Source: UBA11865 sp963749825 (GTDB taxonomy: Bacteria; Chloroflexota; Anaerolineae; Promineifilales; Promineifilaceae). From it: a stretch of DNA of 64,000 nucleotides. Location of the stretch: the NCBI GenBank assembly GCA_963749825.1, contig CAVVOI010000009.1, positions 744,001 to 808,000 on the forward strand. Reading direction: 5' to 3'. Under the pieces are notes generated by a model. That model did not search any database and had not been told where the DNA came from. It was given only the letters and a program-made list of their open reading frames with translations. Numbering within the stretch: the first letter of the stretch is position 1; each line of letters begins with the position of its first letter. Of the stretch, positions 1-9,810 are shown in pieces. A program made the position numbers and the translations under genes.

Positions 1-1039
1 GTAGCATCAAGATCGCGAGTATGAGGATCCAAGGCCATGCTTTTCTAAGATAGGCGATGGAGCCAATCACCGCTAGCATGAGAACAGTCAGGCCGATGAA
101 TTCAATACGATCTCCTGTGAACTGCAACTGTCCAGGTAGATGGGACACTATCTTGCCCCCGACCGTCAAATTAGTATTGGGTACGAAGTATGCTAGAAGA
201 TTTGTACTGGCTACGCCTTCGCCGCTCTTAAAAAAATCCTGACTGTTTTCAGCAAAAATCAGTTCCGAAATGACCGGCCAGGCAAAGGGAAACATCAAGA
301 TCGTGGCGATCAATACACATAACCCAAGGATAAGAAACGTGTGACGGGTGAAGCGATCTGTCTGTATGTACAAGTAAATCAGAAAGATTGTTATGACTAT
401 GGAACTCAGTATCAATAAATGCCATCTGCTGATACCGATCAGGGCTATCAATACACCACTAATGACAGCGTCTCGAATCCGACCATTTTGGACGGTGCGA
501 TTGAGGAAGAGTAGAGCTAAGGGTAACCAGGAGATAAAAATCCAGTTGGACTGCCCACTACGGGATAAAACATAGGGAAAGAAACCGAATATCAAGCCAG
601 CGATGAAGGCCGCTGGTAACGAATCGTACCAATCCATAACCAAAAAGAACATAACAAAACAGTTGAAGGCATAGACGGCGATGAAGATCAGGCTATAAGC
701 AGCATAATTGCCGATAATAGCCTGCAATGGTAGCCAGAGAGCTATATTCACCCAGGGAATATTGTAAGTGGCTAGTGAAACACCTGAAGGAAAGTAGATC
801 AAGTTCGAAAAGAATGGACTTAGGCCATTTGTTAGGGCATATTTTACCCACCAATGAGCCCATTGGTGAGCCCAGACATCGCCGCCAACTCCGGCCGGAA
901 TGCGTTGACCAAGAGTGGTTATCAATGGCCATGTCATGATAATCGCCAAAACGACATAAATTAACAATACCAAAATGTTGTTTTTCCGCAGTTGGGCTTG
1001 GCTTCCCGGTGATTGAATAGAGGATAGAAAATTTGTCAC
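1..1039 (-). CDS. Polytopic membrane protein, GT-C glycosyltransferase-like (5' part; runs off left edge)
   Basis: A minus-strand frame is open from a GTG at 1039 to the edge of the window, giving about 346 residues of an N-terminal part. The first membrane helix is near residues 19-40. It is followed by a loop with GGDVWAHQWAHWW and then IYFPSG, and several more long hydrophobic helices follow. This layout (helix, charged/aromatic outer loop, many helices) is typical of bacterial integral-membrane sugar transferases of the GT-C fold and of related hypothetical proteins. The substrate cannot be told. No clear ribosome binding site precedes the GTG, and an in-frame TAA about 50 bases upstream limits the start. 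Function is an inference; a coding membrane protein is well supported. Confidence 0.7.
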   Translation of the reverse strand, partial: MTNFLSSIQSPGSQAQLRKNNILVLLIYVVLAIIMTWPLITTLGQRIPAGVGGDVWAHQWAHWWVKYALTNGLSPFFSNLIYFPSGVSLATYNIPWVNIALWLPLQAIIGNYAAYSLIFIAVYAFNCFVMFFLVMDWYDSLPAAFIAGLIFGFFPYVLSRSGQSNWIFISWLPLALLFLNRTVQNGRIRDAVISGVLIALIGISRWHLLILSSIVITIFLIYLYIQTDRFTRHTFLILGLCVLIATILMFPFAWPVISELIFAENSQDFFKSGEGVASTNLLAYFVPNTNLTVGGKIVSHLPGQLQFTGDRIEFIGLTVLMLAVIGSIAYLRKAWPWILILAILML

Positions 1040-1211
1040 TGCAGCAGGTCTTATGTCACGACAGGCATACTTGACAACATTTGGCCATTATAGCATTGAT
1101 TAGCGGCGGTCTGTAAAAACCATTCAGGATTCTCGAAGTCAAATGAAAGATAGCCGACTTGCCCCTGATACTAGTTTCTATTCGATCGTTATCGAGATTG
1201 GATACAGAATT

Positions 1212-2264
1212 CTAGCTTAGGGAGTCCATGATAGCCGCGAGCGATTCGAGCGGTGGACGGAGCTTTTCATCTGGTAATTCGACGAGGGGAGTGTCCGGAA
1301 GGTTGTTGACTTCTGCCATCGACGGCCGTTCTGGGTTGAAATAGATTAAACCGGTTATGAATTCGTTTTTTTGTCGAGCTAATTCCAGGCGTTCCAAGGC
1401 ATTAAGCCTATCAGTTGGTTCGTATTCTTCGTCCAACTTGCGTAGCTGAATATAGGAGCCATCATGCAGCTCAACCAGCTTAATCGTTCCGGGCTCAAAA
1501 TCATCAACCATTATCTCATCTGCAAGGGGTGCAAAATCTTTGGGTAAGAAGTGAATATCTTGCAAATGTTCTGCGTGCTTTTTACCCCATGAATAGCTCT
1601 TCGTCGATGAATCGCGATTGTTAAATGTTACGCATGGGCTAATGATATCAAGCAAGGCTGTCCCTCGATGACTAAGGGCAGCTTTCAATAATTCCCGCAC
1701 AAGTTTTGGATCCCCCGAAAACACCCGGGCGACGAACCCACAACCAGACGCGATGGCCTCTAGGCATAAATCTTCAGGTGGGAATGGGTTCCTGCCCGCA
1801 TACTTTAGCTCTTGACCTTCATCGGCGGTCGCCGAAAATTGGCCTTTTGTAAGCCCGTATACTCCGTTATTTTCGACTATATAGACCATTCGAACATTGC
1901 GCCGCATCAAATGTTTAAACTGTCCCATGCCGATACTTGCCGTATCGCCATCACCGCTGACACCAATCGCGTGTAGGCTATGATTTGCTAATAACGCGCC
2001 TGTACCTACTGCCGGCATCCGGCCGTGGAGCGAATTGAAACCATGGGATCGGCCTAAGAAATACGCCGGCGACTTGCTGGAACAACCGATACCGCTCAGC
2101 CGGATAATCTCATGTGGTTTAATGTTCAATTCGTATGCGACCGCGATTATTTGGCTTGAAATAGAATTATGCCCACAACCCTGGCATAGAGTTGATGGTA
2201 GCCCCTTGTAGTCAGTCCGGGTTAAACCAATCTCATTCACTCTTTCTCTAGTTTGGGTTCTCAT
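1212..2264 (-). CDS. 2-oxoacid:ferredoxin oxidoreductase, beta subunit (second pair)
   Basis: Thiamine-diphosphate-binding beta subunit of a CoA-acylating 2-oxoacid:ferredoxin oxidoreductase, which oxidatively decarboxylates a 2-oxoacid and reduces ferredoxin. Cys27, Cys30 (CxGCGH), Cys61 and Cys211 match the four [4Fe-4S] ligands of such subunits. GDGD at 104-107 and NNGVYGLT at 132-139 are the ThDP/Mg motifs. The C-terminus is about 50 residues longer than in minimal family members. Its ATG directly follows the TAG of the alpha subunit gene with no gap, so the two are surely cotranscribed and probably translationally coupled. Substrate (2-oxoglutarate, pyruvate or branched-chain) is not decided by the sequence. 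Confidence 0.9.
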   Translation of the reverse strand: MRTQTRERVNEIGLTRTDYKGLPSTLCQGCGHNSISSQIIAVAYELNIKPHEIIRLSGIGCSSKSPAYFLGRSHGFNSLHGRMPAVGTGALLANHSLHAIGVSGDGDTASIGMGQFKHLMRRNVRMVYIVENNGVYGLTKGQFSATADEGQELKYAGRNPFPPEDLCLEAIASGCGFVARVFSGDPKLVRELLKAALSHRGTALLDIISPCVTFNNRDSSTKSYSWGKKHAEHLQDIHFLPKDFAPLADEIMVDDFEPGTIKLVELHDGSYIQLRKLDEEYEPTDRLNALERLELARQKNEFITGLIYFNPERPSMAEVNNLPDTPLVELPDEKLRPPLESLAAIMDSLS

Positions 2265-4136
2265 CTAGTCTTTCCTCAGGCCGGATAGTTCTTGTTCCTT
2301 TTTCAGAAGCTGGTCAACCAACCAGTCAGCTGTTAGCGGCAAGCCATCAAGATGGGCCAAGGATATTAACCGGGAAGCCAGGTCGGGATTTTCCGTGGTT
2401 AATATTTGATGCATCTGCCCATCTCGATTCAATTCGACGACGTACAAGCGTTCGTGGATCTTGATAAACTTGTGTACTTCGTCATTAATCGGCAAAGCTC
2501 GCAAGCGCAAGGCATTGGTATGGAGGCCGCGAGATAGAAGTCTCGTTCGGGCCTCTTCTATGGCAGGTAAGGTGGAGCCATAGAAAATGATGCCTATCTT
2601 GACATCGGCCTCTGATTCCTCAATTGGCGACGGTAATAGCGTTCGCGCGGTTTGGAATTTTCGATTTAACCGCTCCATATTCTCTTCCCAATCAGCAGAC
2701 TTTTCGCTATAAACGCCATAACGATTGTGGCCAGTGCCCCGATTAAAATATGCCGACTTTGGGTGTTCATTTCCGGGTAGCGTGCGATAGGTTATACCAT
2801 CGCCATCGAGATCCACATAGCGGTAGAAACCTTGAGCTTCCACTTCTTCAGCTGTCAGAACCTTTCCACGTTTGAGGGGTTCTTTAGGGTACTCAAACTT
2901 CGATGTCATCCAGGTATTCATCCCCAGATCGAGATCGCTCATGATCAAAATAGGAGTCTGCAATTCCTCTGCCAGATCAAAGGCCTGGAACCCGAATTCA
3001 AAACACTCCTTTACTGTGGCCGGAAAGAGAAGAATGTTTTTTGTGTCACCGTGGCCTAAATAATAAGCAAATAACACATCGCCTTGTGACGTTCGCGTAG
3101 GCAATCCAGTACTGGGTCCAACTCGCTGAACATCCCAGATGACGGCCGGTATTTCGGAAAAGTAGCCCAGGCCAACGAATTCACTCATGAGCGAGATGCC
3201 TGGTCCAGAAGTGGCCGTCATAGCTCTGGCTCCTGCCCAACCGGCTCCCATAATCATCCCAGCAGCCGCCAATTCATCTTCTGCTTGAATGGTAACATAG
3301 GTGGCCCGCCCTGTCTCTGGATCTGTGCGTAAGCGCGGTAGGAAATCATTTAGGGCATCAATCAGGCTGGTTGAAGGTGTGATCGGGTACCAGGAAGTAA
3401 GGGTAACACCGCCATAAACCGCACCTAGGGCAGCCGCCTCATTACCGGTTATCAAAACTTGTCCGGCCGTTAGGTCTAGAGGTTCAACTGCATAAGGGTC
3501 TTCTTTCTCAATATTCTGCTCCACCCATTCATAGGCAATGTTGATTACGGCCATATTGGGGTCAATTAAGCTTTGACGACTGTTAAAATGATGGACAAGA
3601 GCTTCGGCAATCAAATCCAAATCAATAGCCAGTAGCTTAGCCAACGCGCCAACATAAACCATATTGGCAATATAATCTTTTAACCTGCCACGGGCACCGG
3701 TTTCATTTAAGAAGTGATTTACCGGCAGACCATAATTGTAGACATCGTCTCGCAACTCAATATCTTGACCATCTGCTGGGTAAATACAAACTCCGCCAGC
3801 GGGTAACGAGGCAATATCATCCGTGGCTGTTGACTGATTAAAGGCAACCAAGATCTCGGGTTGTTTTCGAAAGGCAATAAAATTCTCAAAGCTCACCCTG
3901 ATGTGGTACCAGGTAGGTAAACCTTGAATATTTGATGGGAAAATATTCTTGCCGTTTACCGGCAGGCCCATCTTGAACAGAGCCTTTAATAGCGAGAGGT
4001 TGGATGTTTGACTGCCAGTTCCATTGACAGTTGCCACAACGATTGAAAAATCATTGAGTATTTGATTCGGGCCAGCTTGATTGTCCTCGGTCTCATTTTT
4101 CAAGATTGTTCTTGCCGCCGTTCCAACATTGCTCAT
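2265..4136 (-). CDS. 2-oxoacid:ferredoxin oxidoreductase, fused gamma-alpha subunit (second pair)
   Basis: 623 residues. An N-terminal gamma-type domain (about 28-200) is fused to the pyrimidine-binding alpha domain, which shows WYPITPST, QAEDELAA and ATSGPG. The gamma domain has GTGSQT at 39-44 where the paralog encoded at 7096-5228 has GDSGDG, so it has diverged and may serve another 2-oxoacid. The ATG at 4136 overlaps the TGA of the upstream beta gene (ATGA), a classic coupled junction. A TTG four codons earlier (4148) is possible but less likely. It pairs with the beta gene immediately downstream. Confidence 0.88.
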   Translation of the reverse strand: MSNVGTAARTILKNETEDNQAGPNQILNDFSIVVATVNGTGSQTSNLSLLKALFKMGLPVNGKNIFPSNIQGLPTWYHIRVSFENFIAFRKQPEILVAFNQSTATDDIASLPAGGVCIYPADGQDIELRDDVYNYGLPVNHFLNETGARGRLKDYIANMVYVGALAKLLAIDLDLIAEALVHHFNSRQSLIDPNMAVINIAYEWVEQNIEKEDPYAVEPLDLTAGQVLITGNEAAALGAVYGGVTLTSWYPITPSTSLIDALNDFLPRLRTDPETGRATYVTIQAEDELAAAGMIMGAGWAGARAMTATSGPGISLMSEFVGLGYFSEIPAVIWDVQRVGPSTGLPTRTSQGDVLFAYYLGHGDTKNILLFPATVKECFEFGFQAFDLAEELQTPILIMSDLDLGMNTWMTSKFEYPKEPLKRGKVLTAEEVEAQGFYRYVDLDGDGITYRTLPGNEHPKSAYFNRGTGHNRYGVYSEKSADWEENMERLNRKFQTARTLLPSPIEESEADVKIGIIFYGSTLPAIEEARTRLLSRGLHTNALRLRALPINDEVHKFIKIHERLYVVELNRDGQMHQILTTENPDLASRLISLAHLDGLPLTADWLVDQLLKKEQELSGLRKD

Positions 4137-5149
4137 TCGACATGCCAAAGATCTGAATCACTATAGAGAGATTGTAGATCAGCTTTCCCTCTTTTAGCTT
4201 TCGCGATTTCTACTTGTTCCAATAATTCCTCTGCATATGTCGGCCGCTGGTCTTCTCGAAAGATGCCAACAGGGGCCGGGTCTAACAAATGACTCAGAGC
4301 AAAAGCCAATGTTGGAGAAGAACTATAGGCATCGTGAACAAGCAGATCGTCTTCGGAGTATCCTTCATCAAGGCTCACAACTTCTAGTTCAAGACCCCTG
4401 AGGACAATACCTTTATCTTTGCCGGCACCAAAAATCATCGGCTGCCCATGTTCTAGAAACAGCATATGGTCATTTCGAGTTTTACGGTTCTGGTAATTCG
4501 TCCATTCACCAGGATTAAAAATGACACAGTTCTGATAGACTTCAACAAATGACGTCCCTTTGTGAGCAGCAGCCCGAGACAGCGTATCGGCCAAATGTTT
4601 CGGATCATTGTCAATCGTCCGGGCTACGAAGGAGGCTTCGGCGCCCATAGCCAAAGCAATCGGTTCTAGAGGGCGATCAATTGAGCCCATGGGTGAAGAT
4701 TTGGTGCGCGTTCCTGGCCTTGAGGTTGGAGAGTACTGCCCCTTAGTCAGGCCATAGATGCGGTTATTAAACAGAATAATGTTTATATCCATGTTGCGTC
4801 GAAGCGAGTGAATCAAGTGGTTGCCGCCAATCGAAAGCCCGTCTCCGTCACCTGTAATAACCCAGATACTTAAGTCGGGATTTGTGGCAGCCAGGCCACT
4901 CGCCAGGGTAGGCGCGCGGCCGTGAATACTGTGTATGCCATAGGTATTCATGTAATAAGGAAATCGGCTAGAGCAGCCAATACCAGATATGAATACAATG
5001 TTTTCACGGGGAATGCCTAATTCGGGCATGATTTTTTGCATTTGGGCCAAAATCGAATAATCCCCACAACCCGGGCACCAGCGAACTTCCTGGTCCGAGG
5101 CAAAATCTTTTTTCGTCAAGGTTGGGCTTTCTAATTGAATTGAGGTCAT
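4133..5149 (-). CDS. korB: 2-oxoacid:ferredoxin oxidoreductase, beta subunit (first pair)
   Basis: 338 residues, ThDP-binding beta subunit. Cys25, Cys28 (CPGCGD), Cys59 and Cys208 are the expected [4Fe-4S] ligands; GDGDGLSIG near 100-108 and NNRIYGLTKGQYSPT near 128-142 bind ThDP-Mg. It is closest in pattern to 2-oxoglutarate:ferredoxin oxidoreductase KorB. It lies 78 bases after the KorA-like gene and overlaps the next alpha gene by four bases. It works with that KorA-like protein to form succinyl-CoA (or acetyl-CoA) and reduced ferredoxin in the cytoplasm. Confidence 0.9.
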   Translation of the reverse strand: MTSIQLESPTLTKKDFASDQEVRWCPGCGDYSILAQMQKIMPELGIPRENIVFISGIGCSSRFPYYMNTYGIHSIHGRAPTLASGLAATNPDLSIWVITGDGDGLSIGGNHLIHSLRRNMDINIILFNNRIYGLTKGQYSPTSRPGTRTKSSPMGSIDRPLEPIALAMGAEASFVARTIDNDPKHLADTLSRAAAHKGTSFVEVYQNCVIFNPGEWTNYQNRKTRNDHMLFLEHGQPMIFGAGKDKGIVLRGLELEVVSLDEGYSEDDLLVHDAYSSSPTLAFALSHLLDPAPVGIFREDQRPTYAEELLEQVEIAKAKRGKADLQSLYSDSDLWHVE

Positions 5150-5227
5150 GGTTTACTCCATAACATGGTACGAATCGTGTAAAAAATCGAGACTTTGTAT
5201 TTCACAGGTTCGCACATATTCAGAATC

Positions 5228-7096
5228 TTAATCAAGAATTTCGTTAATTTTTTGAACAATCTCATTGATCCGAAATGGACGAGCGTGTAATTTTGGATAC
5301 GAAAGGATCTTCATTGCGAATTTGCCTTGCAACAAAAATGCGAGTTGACCGGCGTTCAATTCCGGTACGAGGATGTGATCATAACGGGACAATACCTCAG
5401 CCATATTGCGGGGAAACGGATTTAGATACCGTAGCTGGGCATGAGCCACTGATTTACCATTCTTTTGGCACTGAGTTACCGCCGAACGCGCTGCACCAAA
5501 CGTTCCGCCCCAGCTTAGCACGAGAAGTTCGGCTTTTTCAGGACCGAAGACATCTAATTCGGGAATAATGTCAGCCAGACGGGCAACCTTTTCAGCCCTG
5601 TCATTGACCATCTTCTCGTGGTCAGCGGGGTCGTAGGAAACGTTACCTGTTACAGGTGCGTTACTCAATCCACCCACGCGATATTCCAGCCCGGCCGTTC
5701 CTGGAATGGCCCAGGGGCGAGCCAGCGTATTTTTATCTCGCTGAAACGGCATGAATGGTTCTTGTCCGTTGGATGTGTCCATAGGCGCCGGATGTTTGAC
5801 CTCGATTGGCGCAATTGAGTCGGGATCAGGAATGAGCCAGGGTTCGGAACTGTTTGCCAAATAACCTTCCGACAAAATAACCACTGGGGTCATGCTATGC
5901 ACGGCCATTCGAACGGCTTCTATTGCCATATCAAAACAGTCAATAGGGCTCTGAGGAGCGATTACCGGTATCGGGCTTTCACCATTGCGTCCGAACATAA
6001 CCTGAAGCAAATCCGCTTGTTCTGTTTTGGTAGGCAATCCAGTGCTCGGGCCACCTCTTTGGACGTCGATTATGACCATGGGTAGCTCCATGACAATCGC
6101 CAAATTCATGGCCTCGCTCTTCAGGGCTATGCCTGGGCCACTAGTACCGGTCGCGGCGATAGCGCCACCAAAAGCCGCGCCAATAATTGATCCCATAGCG
6201 GCAATCTCGTCTTCAGCTTGAAATGTGCGTACATCGAAATGCCGCTCTTTCGCCAGAAAATGAAGGATATCGCTAGCGGGCGTTATGGGATATGAACCAT
6301 AGAATAGGGGTTTATTTGCTTTGATAGAGGCTGTGATGAGCCCTAGGGCTATCGCTTCGTTACCTGTAACTTTCCGGTAGAGGCCTGCCGGTAGAGTCGC
6401 CGCTCGAATACGGTAACGCTGGCGAAATATCTCGGTATTCTCACCGAAATAATAGCCCATCCTCAATGCTTTTTGGTTCGCTTCAATAATCGACGGCCGG
6501 CCGCTGAATTTATTTTCGATCCACTGAAGCGTTGTTTCTAGTGGACGATCGAAAATCCAAAAAGTAATTCCCAGAGCAAAGAGATTCTGGCTACGGTCTT
6601 TTTGTTTAGTCGATAATCCTTCAACGTCCTTCAAGGCCTCCCGATTAAGCGATGTCAAGGGAACCAGTATTTTCCGGTATCCCTTGAGCGTCCCATCATC
6701 CAGGGGATTCTCCTCATATTTCGCTTTTCGCAGATTCTGAGTTGTGAATGAATCTGTATTGATGATGATTAATCCACCTGGGTCCAGGTCAGGCAAGTTT
6801 TTTTTGAGAGCAGCCGGGTTCATGACCACCAATACCTGAGGGGCATCTCCCGGCGTCAGAATGTCTTCCCTGGAAAACATCACTTGAAAACCACTGACTC
6901 CTGGAATTGTGCCAGCAGGCGCCCTGATCTCAGCTGGGAAGTCAGGAAACGTACTGATGTCATTTCCAAGCACAGCTGAGGTATTGGTAAATTGGGTGCC
7001 GGTAAGCTGCATGCCATCCCCGGAATCACCGGCGAAGCGAATGACGATTGAATCTAGCTCCTTTAAAGAGGGATCGTTTTCGTTAATCTTTGACAT
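5228..7096 (-). CDS. korA: 2-oxoacid:ferredoxin oxidoreductase, fused gamma-alpha subunit (first pair)
   Basis: 622 residues. The N-terminal gamma domain has FAGDSGDG (21-28) and the TFPDFPAEIRAP segment. The alpha domain has YPITPAS at 269-275, QAEDEIAAMG near 293-302 and GTSGPG at 317-322, and the C-terminal transketolase-like domain follows. This is the organisation of two-subunit 2-oxoglutarate/pyruvate:ferredoxin oxidoreductases in bacteria. The upstream AAGGAGAT is a good but rather distant ribosome binding site. It is the first gene of the four-gene operon. A GntR regulator lies directly upstream on the same strand and may control it. Confidence 0.92.
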   Translation of the reverse strand: MSKINENDPSLKELDSIVIRFAGDSGDGMQLTGTQFTNTSAVLGNDISTFPDFPAEIRAPAGTIPGVSGFQVMFSREDILTPGDAPQVLVVMNPAALKKNLPDLDPGGLIIINTDSFTTQNLRKAKYEENPLDDGTLKGYRKILVPLTSLNREALKDVEGLSTKQKDRSQNLFALGITFWIFDRPLETTLQWIENKFSGRPSIIEANQKALRMGYYFGENTEIFRQRYRIRAATLPAGLYRKVTGNEAIALGLITASIKANKPLFYGSYPITPASDILHFLAKERHFDVRTFQAEDEIAAMGSIIGAAFGGAIAATGTSGPGIALKSEAMNLAIVMELPMVIIDVQRGGPSTGLPTKTEQADLLQVMFGRNGESPIPVIAPQSPIDCFDMAIEAVRMAVHSMTPVVILSEGYLANSSEPWLIPDPDSIAPIEVKHPAPMDTSNGQEPFMPFQRDKNTLARPWAIPGTAGLEYRVGGLSNAPVTGNVSYDPADHEKMVNDRAEKVARLADIIPELDVFGPEKAELLVLSWGGTFGAARSAVTQCQKNGKSVAHAQLRYLNPFPRNMAEVLSRYDHILVPELNAGQLAFLLQGKFAMKILSYPKLHARPFRINEIVQKINEILD

Positions 7097-7180
7097 TATT
7101 TTGTTTTATCTCCTTGCAGGAAATTGGCGTATCTAGTCACAAGTTTTCTTGAATACCAGCATTTGCCACGATTCCTAAGT

Positions 7181-7864
7181 CTATCGTTCGAATGTCGCAG
7201 GCAAAGTAACGGTTGGCAGAAGCTGAAAATGTTCAACCAGGAGCCGTTTTCCCTGCCCATAGTCACCTGCGCAGATAGCCTCCACAATACGTTCGTGATA
7301 TTTCCAGACATCAAGCCAATATTGATAGTCAGCGAAACGAGTTAGCTCTGTGGCTTCATAAGCATCCCAATATGATTGCAGTAACCCTAGCACAAATGGA
7401 TTGTCTAGCCGTCTAAATATATTTAGATGAAGTTGTCGGTGCTCGGTGTTAGGAATATGGACGGGGGTGCCTTGGAGCTTGTCCCAAGCCTGAGCGATTA
7501 AACCTTTGAGATACAGTTTGTCATCCTCACGCAGCTCGGAAACGGCCTGCATCCACATGCTGGATTCGATGATCTGACGCAGCTGACCTAATTGTTCGAA
7601 AGAGGCTTCACATGTTGCCAGCCCGAACATGACACTTGTGTATATGGCATGGTTAAAGTCAAATGGTTCGCGGTGAGTGCCTAAACGAGGACGGACAGAG
7701 ACGAAACCAAGTTGGCGGGCCAGTTCCAGCTGTTCGCGCAGTTTGCCAACGCTAACCCCTAGCTCTAGGCTAAGTTCAGTCAAAGAGGGAAGGCGATCGC
7801 CTGCTTTAAGCTCTTGATCTAAGATATACCCAAGTAGCTCCGAGTTTATAGTGTCGCGTAACAT
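7181..7864 (-). CDS. GntR family transcriptional regulator (FadR-like FCD domain)
   Basis: 227 residues. Residues 1-60 form a winged helix with GDRLPSLTELSLELGVSVGKLREQL. Residues about 80-220 are helical and His-rich, like the FCD ligand-binding domain (H at RQLHLNIFRR, KYHERIVEAI, LVEHFQLL). FCD regulators sense organic acids or sugar acids. The gene lies 84 bases before the oxidoreductase operon on the same strand, so autoregulation and control of that operon are plausible. The effector is unknown. Confidence 0.85.
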   Translation of the reverse strand: MLRDTINSELLGYILDQELKAGDRLPSLTELSLELGVSVGKLREQLELARQLGFVSVRPRLGTHREPFDFNHAIYTSVMFGLATCEASFEQLGQLRQIIESSMWMQAVSELREDDKLYLKGLIAQAWDKLQGTPVHIPNTEHRQLHLNIFRRLDNPFVLGLLQSYWDAYEATELTRFADYQYWLDVWKYHERIVEAICAGDYGQGKRLLVEHFQLLPTVTLPATFER

Positions 7865-7948
7865 GTAGACCCAATCGTCTAATGAATTAAATCAATACGA
7901 TGTTTCCGGAATTGTAACATAGTTATAGAGCTATTCAAGACATGTTGT

Positions 7949-8587
7949 TCATTCGTTAATGAACATTACACGAGAATTTAAAGATAGTCGTGTTTTACGC
8001 CTAGATTCTGCCGGATAGCCCATGGTTATCAGTCCTTGTGGTTGCCAATCTTGCGGTAGATTTAGTACGTCTTTTACGACGTCGGGACAGAAAAGCGGAG
8101 CACAAAGCCAACAAGTTCCTATACCAAAAGTATGGGCAGCCAGCATTAGGTTTTGTCCAGCCATAGCCATCGACTGTATCGCCATGATCGTTTCATTTTT
8201 TTGCCGGTTTAGGTCCGGGTAAACATCCATATCTTTCATCGACATAGAGACCAGGGCAAGGACCGGAGCGCTTGTAATACGATTGTAGGATCGATCAGCA
8301 TCAACTTCGATTAGCGCCTGGTCTACCTGATCGGCTTCTAGATCTTTCCGGAGACGTTTTCCCATTTCCGAGGCAAGTCGATGCTTCACTACTGAATCAG
8401 TTACTATCGCAAATCGCCAGGGTTGCCGATTGTGGGCTGATGGCGCCCAGATGGCGGCGGTCAATATCTTCTTGATAAGGTTATTTGGGATAGATTCGTT
8501 TTTGTAACGGCGAATCGAACGCCTGCTCATCATAAATTCCACAGTAGGATTGTCGAAGAATGTGTCATTAGCCGAATTTGAGTCCAT
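7949..8587 (-). CDS. Nitroreductase family protein (FMN-dependent)
   Basis: 212 residues. The N-terminal SRRSIRRYKNE and WAPSAHNRQPWRF motifs are the FMN-binding signature of the nitroreductase superfamily. The C-terminal GIGTCWLCAP and GYPAE motifs also fit. Members reduce nitro groups, quinones or enones using NAD(P)H or F420 and act as homodimers. The substrate is not determinable here. It lies upstream of the GntR gene on the same strand with an 84-base gap, so cotranscription is possible. Confidence 0.88.
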   Translation of the reverse strand: MDSNSANDTFFDNPTVEFMMSRRSIRRYKNESIPNNLIKKILTAAIWAPSAHNRQPWRFAIVTDSVVKHRLASEMGKRLRKDLEADQVDQALIEVDADRSYNRITSAPVLALVSMSMKDMDVYPDLNRQKNETIMAIQSMAMAGQNLMLAAHTFGIGTCWLCAPLFCPDVVKDVLNLPQDWQPQGLITMGYPAESRRKTRLSLNSRVMFINE

Positions 8588-9000
8588 CTCTTGTCGCTTA
8601 CTCCATTATTGGGTGGCATACTGGGAAAAACATTCCCAAAAAGATAAAAAGTGAGTTAAGTTTCGAAAGAATTAGCTCCACTGAATCACCAAATCAAACT
8701 AATCTGCGTTCGAGAATTGTCGGGTCGGATTTTAACCTGTTTTAATGGAGGGACAGAAACAAGCCTTATCCGAACAACACCGGCGTCACATCCATCTTCA
8801 GGAGCCATCGATTTGAGGCGCAAAAAATACAAAAAGACGTGCCTGATGAAAGCAAGGGCTTTAACGGGGTATGAGGCAAGGAGGCTAACAGGGATGAATC
8901 ATGTTTGTGTACTAGAGACTTTTGGCAGGTTAAAATAGGCTCGATATTGGATTCTAGATGATAGACAAATGTATCCTACAGGTTGGGGAAGATCGAATAG
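8588..9000. other. 413-base intergenic region without a supported gene
   Basis: The space between the divergent nitroreductase and zinc-ribbon genes holds the inverted repeat at 8622-8638 and presumably both promoters. A 73-codon frame at 8717-8938 has no ribosome binding site and a composition unlike a protein. TTGGGGAAGA before 9001 can act as a ribosome binding site for the next gene. I recognise no structured RNA. Confidence 0.6.
8622..8638. promoter_or_regulatory. Short perfect inverted repeat upstream of the nitroreductase gene
   Basis: TGGGAA and TTCCCA are separated by AAACA, 35 bases upstream of the nitroreductase start. The position suits an operator or a leader hairpin. No regulator is identified. 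Confidence 0.3.
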
Positions 9001-9810
9001 ATGGCCAATCGTTGCGATCAGTGTGGTGAACCGGCGTTAGATACTGATACTGTTTGCTGGCATTGTGGAATGCCTCTCACAGGACATGAGGATCAACCAC
9101 CAGCTTCAAGAACGCAGATAAAAGAGGGATGGCAACAATCGACGACGCCTAAAGCCGTGATTTTTTACGTCGGGTTGACGATATTCATAATATTGGCCAC
9201 GGTAATACTGATGGCAATGCTCGGCCGGCAGCCTTTGGTACAGATCCGGTTAGGTACTCGAGCGCCCATTAATTGGCAAGAAGTGACGGCCGCTGACCAG
9301 TTCTTCACTCTTTTTTTGCCAAGCAAATGGCATTGGCTAGATAGCGCCCATGCAAATCAGCAACGGGTCCTTGATGATAGAATAGCGGAGAGCAATATCT
9401 ATCATCTTGGAAGCCAACCCTTCGGAATCGAACTTGACGATCTCGTAGTTCGATTTCTAGCTCAAGAGACATCGGAATCAGGGGATCAGGATGCTGCGTT
9501 CTTAATTGTAGCCACGAGTGATTTGCTCAATCGCCTAAACTATGATGAAGTCCGAGCCTTTTTATTATCAAGCGATTATGCGATTAGCAATGTCGCGTTC
9601 GTCGAAGATTATGAGAAAAGCCACCTTAGGTATGAAATCCGGATCGATGGAAGCGATCAAGAATCTATTTCGATTAACTGCCGGCAAATGCTCATTTTGG
9701 GAAATAGTGAAGCTATGTTGGTTTCACTTTGCAGGCCACTTACGAGCGCCAGAAACTACGAAAACACATTTGTTGATATTATGAATAGCTTTCAACGTCT
9801 TCGTCCTTGA
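9001..9810 (+). CDS. Zinc-ribbon membrane protein with PsbP-like extracytoplasmic domain
   Basis: 269 residues. Cys5, Cys8, Cys19 and Cys22 form a short zinc ribbon of the type found at the N-terminus of many bacterial membrane proteins. Residues 52-74 are a single transmembrane helix. The rest (about 95-269) is a soluble domain that starts with FFTLFLPSKWHW and ends with NSFQRL, a pattern seen in PsbP/Mog1-like folds. The function is unknown. Its stop codon overlaps the -35 box of the following gene. Confidence 0.72.
   Translation: MANRCDQCGEPALDTDTVCWHCGMPLTGHEDQPPASRTQIKEGWQQSTTPKAVIFYVGLTIFIILATVILMAMLGRQPLVQIRLGTRAPINWQEVTAADQFFTLFLPSKWHWLDSAHANQQRVLDDRIAESNIYHLGSQPFGIELDDLVVRFLAQETSESGDQDAAFLIVATSDLLNRLNYDEVRAFLLSSDYAISNVAFVEDYEKSHLRYEIRIDGSDQESISINCRQMLILGNSEAMLVSLCRPLTSARNYENTFVDIMNSFQRLRP

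Noticed and set aside
8717..8938. 73-codon plus-strand frame in the nitroreductase/zinc-ribbon spacer
   Set aside because: No ribosome binding site, no recognisable domain, and residue composition looks like translated noncoding sequence.
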